Shown here piece after piece: positions 8,566 to 17,711 of a stretch of DNA of 64,000 bases (its first letter is position 1; each line of letters starts with the position of its first letter). Below the pieces are notes generated by a model that saw nothing but the letters and a program-made list of their open reading frames with translations, made no database searches and was not told where the DNA came from. Origin of the DNA: Candidatus Hydrogenedentota bacterium (lineage in GTDB: Bacteria; Hydrogenedentota; Hydrogenedentia; Hydrogenedentales; CAITNO01); NCBI GenBank assembly GCA_903893795.1, contig CAITNO010000101.1, forward strand, positions 1 to 64,000, in the 5' to 3' direction. A program made the position numbers and the translations under genes.

Positions 8566-9921
8566 TCAGATGCCGTACTGCTTGCGCTTGCGCCAGAGGG
8601 TGGCCTGGTCTATGCCCAGCGTGTCGGCCGCCTCCTGAAGATTCTTGGCGACGGCAAGGACGCGGCGGATGTGCTGTTCCTCAATTTGCTGGAGGGTGAT
8701 GCTGTCCCCAATGCGCGGAGCGGGCTCGCTTTGGGTGAACGCGTCGGGCAGGTATTCGACCCCAATGTTTGTGCCGGGGCACAGGATGGTGGCGCGCTCG
8801 ACCACGTTGCGCAGCTCGCGAACGTTGCCCGGCCAGGAATGGCGCGCCAGCGCTTCCTGCGCCTCCGAAGTGAAACTCAGGAAGGCCCGGTGGTTGGAGC
8901 GGCCAAAGAAGGCAAGCAGATGCGCCGCCAGGCTTGGGATGTCCTCACGCCGTTCCCGCAGCGCGGGAATGGTCACCTGGATCACGTTAAGCCGGTAGTA
9001 GAGGTCCTCGCGAAAACGCCCCTCCTGCACCGCTCGCGCCAGGTCCACATTGGTTGCGGCAATCACGCGCACATCGGCATGGCAGGGCACCGCAGCGCCG
9101 ATGCGCTCATACTCATGGTCCTGCAGAAAGCGCAGCAGTTTGGGCTGCAGCGACAGGGGCAGATCGCCGATCTCATCCAGCAGGAGAGTGCCGCCGGAGC
9201 AGGCCGCGATGCGCCCCACGCTGTCGCGCACCGCACCGGTAAACGCCCCCTTCGCATGGCCGAAGAGCTCGCTTTCCAGCAGCTCGGGCGGCAGGGACGG
9301 GCAGGAAACCACGCCCATGGGCTTGGCCGCCCTTCTGCTCCAGCCATGAATGGCCCGTGCCAGCACGGTCTTGCCCGTGCCGCTTTCGCCCTGAATGAGG
9401 ATGGAGGCCTCCGACGGCGCGGCCTGATGCGCCACGCTCAGGGCGCGCTGCATGACCGGGCTGCACGAGGCAATCTCCACCTCGGGATTGACGCGGAGAA
9501 GATCCTCCTGCAAGGCGGCCACCTGCTGCTCCAGCAGCCGCACCTGGGCCACATTGCCCACGGCCAGCCGAATCTGGTCCGGGGTAAAGGGCTTGGGGAC
9601 ATAGTCCGAAGCGCCCCGCTGAATCGCCGTGACGGCGGTGTCTATCGAGGCATAGGCGGTGATGACGATAATCTTCAGCCAGGGCGCGGCAGCCAGCAAT
9701 GCCGGTATCAGATCAAGGCCGCTGGCGGTCCCCAGTCGCAAATCGACAAAGGCCAGGTCAAAGGAGCGGTGCGACGCCTCCGCCACGGCATCCTGGAAAT
9801 TGCTCACCGCCACCACGCTGTGGCCGTCCGTTTCGAGGCACATGGCAAGGGTTTTGCGGATGTTTATTTCATCATCCGCAATCAGAATATTCAGTGAAAT
9901 GCTTTCGTGTGATTCCGTCAT
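8566..9921 (-). CDS. NtrC-family sigma-54-dependent response regulator
   Basis: Cytoplasmic transcription activator. The receiver domain (10-125) has D60 as the phospho-acceptor in FVDLRL and K110 in PKPFT. The AAA+ domain has Walker A GESGTGKT (178-185), an intact GAFTGA loop (225-230) and Walker [12 protein letters not shown]. The C-terminus is a Fis-type helix-turn-helix ([20 protein letters not shown]). The start may be the ATG at 9921 (used) or 9948; neither has a clear ribosome binding site. It is encoded directly upstream of the kinase on the same strand, separated by about 520 bases holding a repeat, enhancer sites and a sigma-54 promoter. Likely target genes are the kinase/importer unit and the kdp unit. 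Confidence 0.93.
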   Translation of the reverse strand: MTESHESISLNILIADDEINIRKTLAMCLETDGHSVVAVSNFQDAVAEASHRSFDLAFVDLRLGTASGLDLIPALLAAAPWLKIIVITAYASIDTAVTAIQRGASDYVPKPFTPDQIRLAVGNVAQVRLLEQQVAALQEDLLRVNPEVEIASCSPVMQRALSVAHQAAPSEASILIQGESGTGKTVLARAIHGWSRRAAKPMGVVSCPSLPPELLESELFGHAKGAFTGAVRDSVGRIAACSGGTLLLDEIGDLPLSLQPKLLRFLQDHEYERIGAAVPCHADVRVIAATNVDLARAVQEGRFREDLYYRLNVIQVTIPALRERREDIPSLAAHLLAFFGRSNHRAFLSFTSEAQEALARHSWPGNVRELRNVVERATILCPGTNIGVEYLPDAFTQSEPAPRIGDSITLQQIEEQHIRRVLAVAKNLQEAADTLGIDQATLWRKRKQYGI

Positions 9922-9989
9922 AAAAGTGTCCCGCACTGACGCCAGCATAGCTTATCGTGGAAAAGGGCGCAAACTGAAAACCGGATAGG

Positions 9990-10029
9990 GGAACGGAATT
10001 GTTCCAGTTTGTCGAAATTGTGCTACAAT
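9990..10029 (+). promoter_or_regulatory. Promoter with overlapping palindrome for the TetR/efflux operon
   Basis: An extended -10 TGCTACAAT (10021-10029) lies 35 bases before the TetR start codon. The palindrome GGAACGGAATTGTTCC (9990-10005) covers the expected -35 position. This suits autorepression by the TetR protein encoded just downstream. The -35 itself is weak. Confidence 0.5.
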
Positions 10030-10063
10030 GAATTTGAAATCGTCATTTGAAAAGGAGAATGAA

Positions 10064-10732
10064 ATGCCCTCCTATCAGCCCGGCTCGGACACGCGCAACC
10101 GCCTCATGGTCGCGGCCGCTGAAGTGTTTGCTGAACAAGGCTTTCGCCATGCCCGCGTCAGTGACATTTGTGAGCGCGCACAGGCGAACATTGCGGCGGT
10201 TAACTACCATTTCGGCGACAAGGAAAACCTGTATCTGGCCGTGGTGCAAAAGCTGGACGAGGAATCGAAGGCCGATGCGCCCTACATGCAGATCGACCCC
10301 GACGCATCGGCCGAGCAAAAGTTGCACACCTTTGTGCGGCAGTTTCTCGGCGTGCTGCTCAGGACCGGTCCGTCAACCTGGCTGGGCAAACTGATGGCCC
10401 GGGAAATGATGGAGCCGACGGCGGCGCTGGACTACATGATTGAGCACGTGATTCCGCCGGTGGAGGGGGTCGTGCGCGGCATTGTCGGGGAACTGCTATC
10501 GCTCCCGCCGGATTCCCCCATCGTTCAGTTGTGCGTGAGCAGCATCCTGAGCCAGTGCATGATTTACTTCGACACAAAGGAAATCGCGCTGCGGATGCGA
10601 CCCGAACTCATCAACCCCGACCGCAGTTACGATCCCGCCACCATCGCATTTCTGGCGGGGCATATCACCCAATTCTCCCTGCATGGGATGCACGCCATGG
10701 CAACGGTGCCTGGACCGGAAAGTGGAACATGA
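10064..10732 (+). CDS. TetR-family transcriptional regulator of the efflux operon
   Basis: A 222-residue DNA-binding repressor. The N-terminal helix-turn-helix runs through NRLMVAAAEVFAEQGFRHARVSDICERAQANIAAVNYHFGDKENLY, typical of TetR proteins (here quoted as a region, residues about 10-55). The C-terminal ligand domain resembles the CerR/YbiH (DUF1956) group. I chose ATG 10064 because AAGGAG lies six bases before it. The TGA overlaps the ATGATG start of the membrane-fusion gene, so the repressor and pump are co-translated. The ligand is unknown. Confidence 0.9.
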   Translation: MPSYQPGSDTRNRLMVAAAEVFAEQGFRHARVSDICERAQANIAAVNYHFGDKENLYLAVVQKLDEESKADAPYMQIDPDASAEQKLHTFVRQFLGVLLRTGPSTWLGKLMAREMMEPTAALDYMIEHVIPPVEGVVRGIVGELLSLPPDSPIVQLCVSSILSQCMIYFDTKEIALRMRPELINPDRSYDPATIAFLAGHITQFSLHGMHAMATVPGPESGT

Positions 10733-11985
10733 TGAAACACAAGAAACTCTTTACCCTTTTAGTGGCGGGCATCCTCCTGGGCGGTGCGGTGTTCCTCATC
10801 GCCCCGACGGGCGCACTCAAGGTCCGCGCCGATGAAAAACCCTCGCTCGGCACGTTGAAGCCGGAATCCGTCGCGGCGGCGGACAAGCCGAAATCCAGCG
10901 TGCCCACCGCGCCGGTGGAATCCCTGGAGCGTGAAACCACCCTGCGCCTGACGGGCACACTTGCCGCCGATGAAAAGTCGGACGTGGCGAGCAACACCAA
11001 CGGCATCGTGCAAAAGGTGTTTGTCGAGCGCGGCAGTGTGGTGGAAAAAGGCGACGTGCTGGTGCAGGTGGACCCGACAGACGTGCAGAACATGCTGGAC
11101 CAGGGACTGGCCGGGCTCCAAGAGTTGAAGGTGCGCCTGGGCATCAAAGCCGACAAGGCTCCCTATAGCGTGGAGAACCAGCCCGAGGTGAAGATGGCGA
11201 AGGCGGCGCTCAATCTGGCGCGGGTCAACCTGGAACGCTTCATGAAACTGTACGAGCAGGACGTACTGCCTAAAGCGGACTATGACCGCGTAATGTTCGA
11301 ATGCGACAGCGCGGCGCAGCGCTACGAACAGGCCCGCCTGCAAATGAGCCAGCTCTACCAAAGTTACCTGACGGGACAGACCAAACTGGACGCGCTGCGC
11401 AAGGCGCTGGAGGATACGACCATCCGGGCTCCTTTCAGCGGTTATGTGGCGGAACGCCTGATCAGCGTGGGCGAGCGGGTCTCCCCCAGCCCCATGGGCA
11501 AAGGCGCGGCCGTGGCCACGCTCATAAAACTGGACCCGCTCCGCCTCGTGCTCACGGTGCCCCAGCAGAGCGTGGGCCAAATCACGCAGGGACAGTCGGT
11601 GACTTTCAAAGTGGACAGCCTGCCGGACCGCAGCTTCACCGGTGAGATCCGGTATGTGGGCCCGTCGGTGGAAAGCAATTCGCGCTCAATGACGGTGGAG
11701 GCGATGGTGCCCAATCCGGACCGCGTGCTGCGCCCCGGAACCTTTGCATCAGCCGAGGTGGCGCTGCCGGAAAAGAGCAGGCGCATGCTGGTGCCCGCAT
11801 CGACCCTGGTGAAGGAGGGCGACATTTCCAAGATCTTCGTAGTGCGGGACGGCGTGGCCCGTGCGCAGGTGGTTTCGACGGGTGAGACGCGCGACGGCAA
11901 GACGGAGATAGCCGGGGGACTTTCAGGAAATGAAACGGTAATCACGGCGCCGGAGCGGATTCATGACGGGGACAAGGTGTCGTAA
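10729..11985 (+). CDS. RND efflux membrane-fusion (periplasmic adaptor) protein
   Basis: HlyD/AcrA-type adaptor of 418 residues, anchored by an N-terminal segment KLFTLLVAGILLGGAVFLIA. A lipoyl-like half (EKSDVASNTNGIVQKVFVERGSV region), an alpha-hairpin with paired helices (about 130-215), the second lipoyl half (IRAPFSGYVAERLISVGERV) and a beta-barrel/MP domain follow in the usual order. The start overlaps the TetR stop (ATGA). The stop overlaps the RND start (TAATG). It bridges the inner-membrane pump to an outer-membrane channel, for which no gene is visible here. Confidence 0.93.
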   Translation: MMKHKKLFTLLVAGILLGGAVFLIAPTGALKVRADEKPSLGTLKPESVAAADKPKSSVPTAPVESLERETTLRLTGTLAADEKSDVASNTNGIVQKVFVERGSVVEKGDVLVQVDPTDVQNMLDQGLAGLQELKVRLGIKADKAPYSVENQPEVKMAKAALNLARVNLERFMKLYEQDVLPKADYDRVMFECDSAAQRYEQARLQMSQLYQSYLTGQTKLDALRKALEDTTIRAPFSGYVAERLISVGERVSPSPMGKGAAVATLIKLDPLRLVLTVPQQSVGQITQGQSVTFKVDSLPDRSFTGEIRYVGPSVESNSRSMTVEAMVPNPDRVLRPGTFASAEVALPEKSRRMLVPASTLVKEGDISKIFVVRDGVARAQVVSTGETRDGKTEIAGGLSGNETVITAPERIHDGDKVS

Positions 11986-14900
11986 TGCACAAACTCGCTG
12001 AAATCTGCGTACGGCGGCCTGTATTCGCCACAGTGTTGATGCTCCTGCTGGTGGTGTTTGGCCTGTTTGGCTACAGCCGCATGGGGGTGGACTGGTTCCC
12101 CAAAGTCGACTTTCCCGTGGTGCTGGTGACGACCATCTGGCCGGGCACGGCGCCGGAGGAGATGGAGACGGAGGTCAGCGACAAGATCGAGGAGGCGGTC
12201 AACACGGTCAGCGGCATCCAGGAACTGCGCTCCGTTTCGGGCGAGGGAGTCTCCCAGGTGGTGGTGCTCTTCGCCATGGAAAAAGACGTGAACGTGGCGG
12301 GGCAGGAGGTGCGCGACAAGATCGACCAGATCGTGAACACCCTGCCGCAGGGCGTGAAACAACCCATGATCACCAAGATGGACCCCGACGCGTCGCCCGT
12401 GCTGTCGCTCGCGATTTCGGGCGACTTCCCCGTGAAAGACCTCACCGAATACACGGACAAAACCCTGCGGCGCCAGTTGGAGTCGGTGGCGGGCGTGGGA
12501 CAGGCAATGATCGTGGGCGGACAGCCCCGGCAGATCAACGTGAAGCTGGATCCGCTCAAACTGCGGGCACACAACCTGACGATTGTCGATGTGGCGCGCG
12601 CGCTGCAGATGCAGAACATCCAGATTCCGGGCGGCACCGTGACGGCCGGTCCCGACGAGGCCACGCTGCGCACGCTGGGCCGCGTGGCGACCGTGGAGGA
12701 AATGGGCTTTATTCCGGTGACCGTGCGGAACGGGCACGTGGTGACCGTGTCCGATGTGGCCGAGGTCGAGGACGGCGTAAAGGAGCCGGACAGTCTTGCC
12801 CAATTGGACGAGACCCCGGCGGTGCTGCTGAACATCCGCAAGCAGTCGGGCACGAACACCATCGAGGTGGTGAGAAACATCAAGGCGCGGCTAAAAGACA
12901 TCCCCCTGCCGCAGGGCTACCACCTGGAGATTGTGCGCGACCAGTCGACCTTTGTGCAGGACGCGGTGGACTCGGTGCAGGAGCACCTCATCCTGGGCAG
13001 CATTCTGGCGGCGGTGGTGGTGCTGCTGTTCCTGTCCAACGCGCGCACAACAATCATTTCGGCGCTGGCGATCCCCACGTCCATCATCGGCACCTTTGCG
13101 ATGATGAAGTACATGGGCTTCACGCTCAACGTGCTGACGCTGCTGGCACTGACCCTGTCGGTGGGCATCGTGATCGACGACGCGATTGTGGTGCTGGAGA
13201 ACATTTTCCGCTTCATCGAGGAGAAGAAGCAGACGCCGCGCGAGGCGGCCCGCAACGCAACAAAGGAAATCGGCCTGGCCGTCGTGTCGATCACGCTGTC
13301 CTTGTGCGCCGTGTTCCTGCCCATTGCCTTCATGGAGGGGATTGTCGGGCGCTTCATGTGGTCCTTCGGCATCACCATGTGCTCGGCAATTTTGATCAGC
13401 ATGCTGGTGAGCTTCTCGCTCACCCCCATGCTGGCGTCGCGCTGGCTGAGGTCGGCGCCGGACGCCGCGGACGATCTCGTGACGGATGCGAAGGCGGCGA
13501 AGAAGAAACGTGATTCCAAGCACCGGGGCGCCTACCGCTTCGTCGAGGGCGGCTATCTCCGGATGCTGGGATTCTCGCTGCGGCACCGGTGGATGGTGGT
13601 GCTGATCATGATAGCGCTGCTGGGCTCCATCTATTTCGAGGCAAAGATCATCCCGAAGAACTTCATGGCAAACGACGACCAATCGCAGTTCAACGTCGAA
13701 GTGCGCACGCCGGAGGGCACCTCACTCGACGCGACGCAGATGATCCTTGCGCGCGTGGCCCGCGATGTGCGCAAACTGGAGGGGGTGAAGTACACCGTCA
13801 CCAGCACGGCCGAAACGGAGCAGCGCATCTCCAATCTGGGCACGGTCTTTGTGAAACTGGTGAACCCGTGGGAGCGCAGCTTCGCCCAGAACGAGGTCAT
13901 GGACTACATCCGCAAGCAGGTGCTGCCCAAATACGACGCGGAAAAGCTGCGCACGAGCGTGATGCAAATCGCGGCCATTGCCGGCAGCGGTTCGCAGGCG
14001 GCGGTCCAGTACACCGTGGGCGGACCGGATATGGGCAAGCTGGAGGAGTACTCCAACAAGATTATGGAGTGCCTGCACAACTATCCGGGCGCGGTGGACG
14101 TCGATTCGACACTCGTGGTGGGCAAACCGCAGTACGGCGTGACGGTGGACCGGGCGAAGGCCGCCGACCTGGGCGTGTCGATTGCGGACATCGCGAGCAC
14201 GCTGCGCCTGCTGGTGGCGGGCGACAAGGTGACCGATTTCAGCGACAAGGGCGAGCAGTACGAGGTGCATGTGCGCGCTGCGGCGGAATACCGCAACGAC
14301 ATCTCCGAACTGGCCATGGTTTCCATTCCGACCATGATGCGGGGCACCGTGCCGCTGGGCGACGTGGCGCGTTTTGATCGGAGCACGGGCCCGTCGCGCA
14401 TCAACCGCCTCGACCGGACGCGGCAGGTGACCGTGCTCGCGAACCTTTCGCCGGGCATCTCGCAGGCGGGGGCATTGGACAAAATCGGGGAGACGGTGGA
14501 AAAGCTCAAGATGGGGCCGGAATACAAGATCGCCCTGGCGGGTGAATCCAAAGAGATGAAGAAAGCGTTCAGCGCCTACATCATCGTGTTTATAACGGCA
14601 TTCCTTTTCATTTACCTGGTGCTGGCGGCACAGTTTGAGTCCTGGCTGCACCCGATCACCATCCTCATTTCGCTGCCGCTGACGCTGCCCTTCGCGCTCT
14701 TCTCGCTCATCATCTTCGGACAGTCGCTCAACATCCTCAGCCTGCTCGGCATCCTGGTGCTGTTCGCCGTGGTGAAGAAAAACGCCATCCTGCAAATCGA
14801 CCACACCATACAACTGCGCGCCGATGGCCTATCCATGCAGGATGCCGTGATGCGGGCAAACCGCGACCGGTTGCGCCCCATCCTCATGACCACGGTGGCC

Positions 14901-15113
14901 TTTGTGGCAGGCATGATCCCCCTGCTGGTGTCCAACAGCACGGGCGCGGCGACGAACAAGACGATCAGTTGCGTGATCATCGGCGGCCAGTCGCTGGCGC
15001 TGCTGCTCACACTCATCGCGACGCCGGTGATGTACACGCTCTTCGACGACCTGGTAAACTCGCGGCCCATCCGGTGGCTCGCGCGCTTCAGTCCGGCGCA
15101 GCCGGAGGAATAA
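11985..15113 (+). CDS. RND-family (HAE1-type) multidrug efflux transporter
   Basis: Inner-membrane proton-driven pump of 1042 residues, the standard length. It starts with RRPVFATVLMLLLVVFG (TM1) followed by the PTVTVST-like porter region. Proton-relay aspartates D398 and D399 lie in GIVIDDAIVVLENIF (TM4). GxSLNILSLLGILVLFAVVKKNAI marks TM10-11 (described by region), and the second half repeats the first. It is translationally coupled to the adaptor gene. The substrate cannot be told. No TolC-like gene is adjacent. Confidence 0.95.
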   Translation: MHKLAEICVRRPVFATVLMLLLVVFGLFGYSRMGVDWFPKVDFPVVLVTTIWPGTAPEEMETEVSDKIEEAVNTVSGIQELRSVSGEGVSQVVVLFAMEKDVNVAGQEVRDKIDQIVNTLPQGVKQPMITKMDPDASPVLSLAISGDFPVKDLTEYTDKTLRRQLESVAGVGQAMIVGGQPRQINVKLDPLKLRAHNLTIVDVARALQMQNIQIPGGTVTAGPDEATLRTLGRVATVEEMGFIPVTVRNGHVVTVSDVAEVEDGVKEPDSLAQLDETPAVLLNIRKQSGTNTIEVVRNIKARLKDIPLPQGYHLEIVRDQSTFVQDAVDSVQEHLILGSILAAVVVLLFLSNARTTIISALAIPTSIIGTFAMMKYMGFTLNVLTLLALTLSVGIVIDDAIVVLENIFRFIEEKKQTPREAARNATKEIGLAVVSITLSLCAVFLPIAFMEGIVGRFMWSFGITMCSAILISMLVSFSLTPMLASRWLRSAPDAADDLVTDAKAAKKKRDSKHRGAYRFVEGGYLRMLGFSLRHRWMVVLIMIALLGSIYFEAKIIPKNFMANDDQSQFNVEVRTPEGTSLDATQMILARVARDVRKLEGVKYTVTSTAETEQRISNLGTVFVKLVNPWERSFAQNEVMDYIRKQVLPKYDAEKLRTSVMQIAAIAGSGSQAAVQYTVGGPDMGKLEEYSNKIMECLHNYPGAVDVDSTLVVGKPQYGVTVDRAKAADLGVSIADIASTLRLLVAGDKVTDFSDKGEQYEVHVRAAAEYRNDISELAMVSIPTMMRGTVPLGDVARFDRSTGPSRINRLDRTRQVTVLANLSPGISQAGALDKIGETVEKLKMGPEYKIALAGESKEMKKAFSAYIIVFITAFLFIYLVLAAQFESWLHPITILISLPLTLPFALFSLIIFGQSLNILSLLGILVLFAVVKKNAILQIDHTIQLRADGLSMQDAVMRANRDRLRPILMTTVAFVAGMIPLLVSNSTGAATNKTISCVIIGGQSLALLLTLIATPVMYTLFDDLVNSRPIRWLARFSPAQPEE

Positions 15114-15227
15114 CACGCCGGGGCAAGGCAGACCGGGGAAACATAAGATGGAAGTCATCGGCAAGACAATACGCCGCTGTCATGTCTGCGCGAAGTCTGT
15201 GGGTTGCGTACCGGCGGAACAAACCAT

Positions 15228-16100
15228 ATGAGCGGCAAATACGCCCTTATAACCGGTGCCTCGACGGGTATTGGATATGCCAGTGCGGCGGCGCTGGCGG
15301 ACAGCGGATTTCATGTTTTTGCCGGGGTGCGCAGCGAGTCCGACGGAGAGCGCATCCGGGTCCAAAGCGGCGGCAAGCTTGAGCCCGTTATTCTTGACGT
15401 CACGAACTTGGAGGATATTGCAGCGGCCAGGGCGCACGTGGAAAAAACCGTGGGAAATTCCGGTCTCCACGGGTTGGTGAACAACGCGGGGATTGCCGTG
15501 GCGGGGCCATTGGAGTTTATTCCAATGAAGGACTTTCAGCGCCAGATGGATGTCAACGTGAATGGCCTGGTCGCCGTCACCCAGGCATTCCTGCCGCTGC
15601 TCCGCGCCGCCTCGGGCCGCCTGTGCTGCATCAGTTCAACCAGCGGATACTTGAGTACGCCGTTCACGGCCTCCTATTGCGCGTCGAAGTTTGCCGTGGA
15701 GGCCATCGGCGACGCGCTCCGCATGGAACTGGCCCCATGGAACATCCGGGTGAGCCTGGTCGAACCCGGCGCCTCCGACACCCCCATCTGGCAAAAGGGC
15801 AAGGTGGAGATCGACGCCCTACTGGAATACATGCCGCCGGAGTGCCTCATGCTCTACGGCAGGGTGATAAAGATGCTGCGCGATGACTTGGATAAAATGG
15901 CCCGAAGTGCCGCCCCCGTCAATACCGTTTCCCGCTGCGTTGTGCATGCTCTCACAGCAAGACGTCCCAAAACGCGTTATCGCTGTGCCAAAGGCCGCCG
16001 CGCTTATGCGGCATGGATTGCGGCAAGATGGCTGCCCGACAAGCTTCGCGACAAGCTCATCCTCAAGGCCATGGGACTGACAGGGAACCCGCAGGGATAG
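15228..16100 (+). CDS. Short-chain dehydrogenase/reductase
   Basis: Cytoplasmic NAD(P)-dependent oxidoreductase of 290 residues with a Rossmann fold. The cofactor motif TGASTGIG is at 9-16, NNAG at 85-88, the serine cluster at 136-139, and the catalytic YCASK has Y150 and K154. It resembles retinol/11-beta-hydroxysteroid dehydrogenase-like SDRs, with a helical C-terminal extension. The ATG at 15228 is preferred to an upstream TTG, although its ribosome binding site (GGCGGAA) is modest. It stands alone after the efflux operon. Substrate unknown. Confidence 0.9.
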   Translation: MSGKYALITGASTGIGYASAAALADSGFHVFAGVRSESDGERIRVQSGGKLEPVILDVTNLEDIAAARAHVEKTVGNSGLHGLVNNAGIAVAGPLEFIPMKDFQRQMDVNVNGLVAVTQAFLPLLRAASGRLCCISSTSGYLSTPFTASYCASKFAVEAIGDALRMELAPWNIRVSLVEPGASDTPIWQKGKVEIDALLEYMPPECLMLYGRVIKMLRDDLDKMARSAAPVNTVSRCVVHALTARRPKTRYRCAKGRRAYAAWIAARWLPDKLRDKLILKAMGLTGNPQG

Positions 16101-16284
16101 GGAAGCACGAAACCTTCCGCGGCACGCCATTGTGGAAATGGCTTGCGCAGGGTCCGGGTACGGTAGTCGGCCTCCGATAAAGGCCGGTGTTGAAGATCCG
16201 TGCTACGGGCAGAAACCGAAATAAGTGCCCTCCGGTCGTTTCGCAGAGAATCCAGGAACACCAGAAGGCATGAGTAACTGCTAA

Positions 16285-16570
16285 GAAAGTGCATGTTCCG
16301 CTGGGAGACTGTGCCGCTGGGGTGCCGCTGGGGGACTGCCACCATTTTCAACCAACGGCTCGACTTATTCGAACAGGTCGCTGTGTTGGAAATGGTGCCT
16401 GTACCAGAGCTCACGAAACCCCAGGGTGTGATGACTCGGGTACAGGCACCCATTTCCGATAGAGAATGTGCTGCCGTCCCTTGGCCTTGGACGGAAACGG
16501 GAGCCAGTCCCCCGGCGGCTTTCTGCCGCGAATCGCCGCCGAAGGCGGTCTGAGGATCGCAATGACGGGG
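16285..16570 (+). repeat. Dispersed structured repeat, copy B (about 285 bp)
   Basis: It matches copy A at 8205-8480 in inverted orientation. Arms ACCATTTTCAACC and TGTTGGAAATGGT, and GGTGCCTGTACC with GGGTACAGGCACC, form two stem-loops. Copy B carries an extra partial repeat of the GCCGCTGGGG motif at its left end. The remainder of 16101-16599 shows no gene. It lies just past the 3' end of the esterase gene. Confidence 0.75.
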
Positions 16571-16599
16571 TGCGGGGTGTCGGTATCCCTGCCGGCTGC

Positions 16600-17547
16600 C
16601 TAGTCCGTCTTTGGATGCTCCTTGAAGAACTGCCAGATGACTTCGCTGGCCTTGAAGTCGCGGCTGACCCGGCCCAGGTGCCACTGGGTCTGCATGAGCG
16701 GCCCGCCCGGCCAGGTGTGTCCCCCCCGTTCAACGGCGTAAAGCACCACGTCGCTTCGCGGTGTTGCCCCGTGATACCGGTCTATGTGCGTCCTGGTACC
16801 GCACTGGGAACCGTGGTGCGGCAATTTCGCGGTTTCGGGCCGGGGCTCACAGCCGTTGTTTCTGACCCAGAAATCAACGACGGTGGCGCCGGGGAGGACT
16901 TTGGCCTTTTCATCGTTGAACAGCGGCCCACCCTTCCAGAACACGATGGGGTCGTCCATGCCGTTGACCATCAGCATGGGCACGGGACCGTCGGGCTTGC
17001 AGTCGGGCATGGCCTTTTCCGAGATGGTGCCAATCACGGGCGCGGCGGCGGCGATGCGCCGCGACAATCTGGACGCGACCAGGTGGGTCAGCATGCCGCC
17101 GTTGGACGCGCCGGTGATGTAGATGCGGCGCGGGTCAATGCGATAATCGCGCTCCATCTGGTCGATGATGCGGCCGACAAGCCCCACATCATCGACCGGG
17201 GTGTCATAGCCGGGAAAGTCGGGCAGGTTGATGCCCGAACTCCATTTGTTGTTCGTCCCCTTGGGATAGACGGCGATGAATCCCTCGCGGTCGGAGACAG
17301 TGTTGAACCCGGTCAACCAGGCCATCAACAGCGGCGTCATGCCCGCGCCGTGCAGTACGACGACGAGCGGCACCGAGGTCTTCGCGTCATAGGACGGAGG
17401 CACATGGACCCGGTATTCGCGGTCCCGGTTCTCCCACGAGATGTGCTCCCGTTCGCCTTTCGCCATGGTGAGGCAGCCCGTAAGCAGGATTAACTGACAG
17501 ACGGCAAGGGTCAGCATGAGGCTGCGCGGAACATTGGGTGATTTCAT
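16600..17547 (-). CDS. Secreted lipoprotein esterase of the PHB-depolymerase/LpqC family
   Basis: An alpha/beta hydrolase of 315 residues. It has a lipoprotein signal with lipobox LLTGC (Cys25), an oxyanion HG motif at 66-67 (VVLHGAGM) and the nucleophile Ser148 in GASNGG. A late Asp and His appear in NGMDDPIV and GGHTWPGG. The family cleaves polyhydroxyalkanoates, acetyl- or feruloyl-esters; the substrate here is unknown. The ATG 17547 has AAAGGGAG upstream. It is transcribed divergently from the rubredoxin gene. Confidence 0.88.
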   Translation of the reverse strand: MKSPNVPRSLMLTLAVCQLILLTGCLTMAKGEREHISWENRDREYRVHVPPSYDAKTSVPLVVVLHGAGMTPLLMAWLTGFNTVSDREGFIAVYPKGTNNKWSSGINLPDFPGYDTPVDDVGLVGRIIDQMERDYRIDPRRIYITGASNGGMLTHLVASRLSRRIAAAAPVIGTISEKAMPDCKPDGPVPMLMVNGMDDPIVFWKGGPLFNDEKAKVLPGATVVDFWVRNNGCEPRPETAKLPHHGSQCGTRTHIDRYHGATPRSDVVLYAVERGGHTWPGGPLMQTQWHLGRVSRDFKASEVIWQFFKEHPKTD

Positions 17548-17619
17548 GGGGTACTCCCTTTGGGTCTTCTTTGGCATAGGATGGGCGTTGGCCGAAGTCT
17601 CGGGCCATTATGGCACAGG

Positions 17620-17647
17620 TTGGTCACCCAATAGTCTGTGCTATGCT
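17620..17647 (+). promoter_or_regulatory. Candidate promoter of the rubredoxin/FAD oxidoreductase gene
   Basis: TTGGTC (17620-17625), a 16-base spacer and an extended -10 TGCTATGCT ending at 17647. The start codon is 65 bases downstream of the -10, with AAAGGAGG before it. Confidence 0.45.
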
Positions 17648-17711
17648 CTTGTCCATTCAAAGACCCGGTCGAACGGACCGGCAGGAACGGCAAGTGACAA
17701 AGGAGGATTTC

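Noticed and set aside
11985..15113. Heavy-metal (CusA-type) RND pump
   Set aside because: The porter and TM4 motifs fit the HAE1 drug type, and no metal-binding Met cluster or metal regulator is present.
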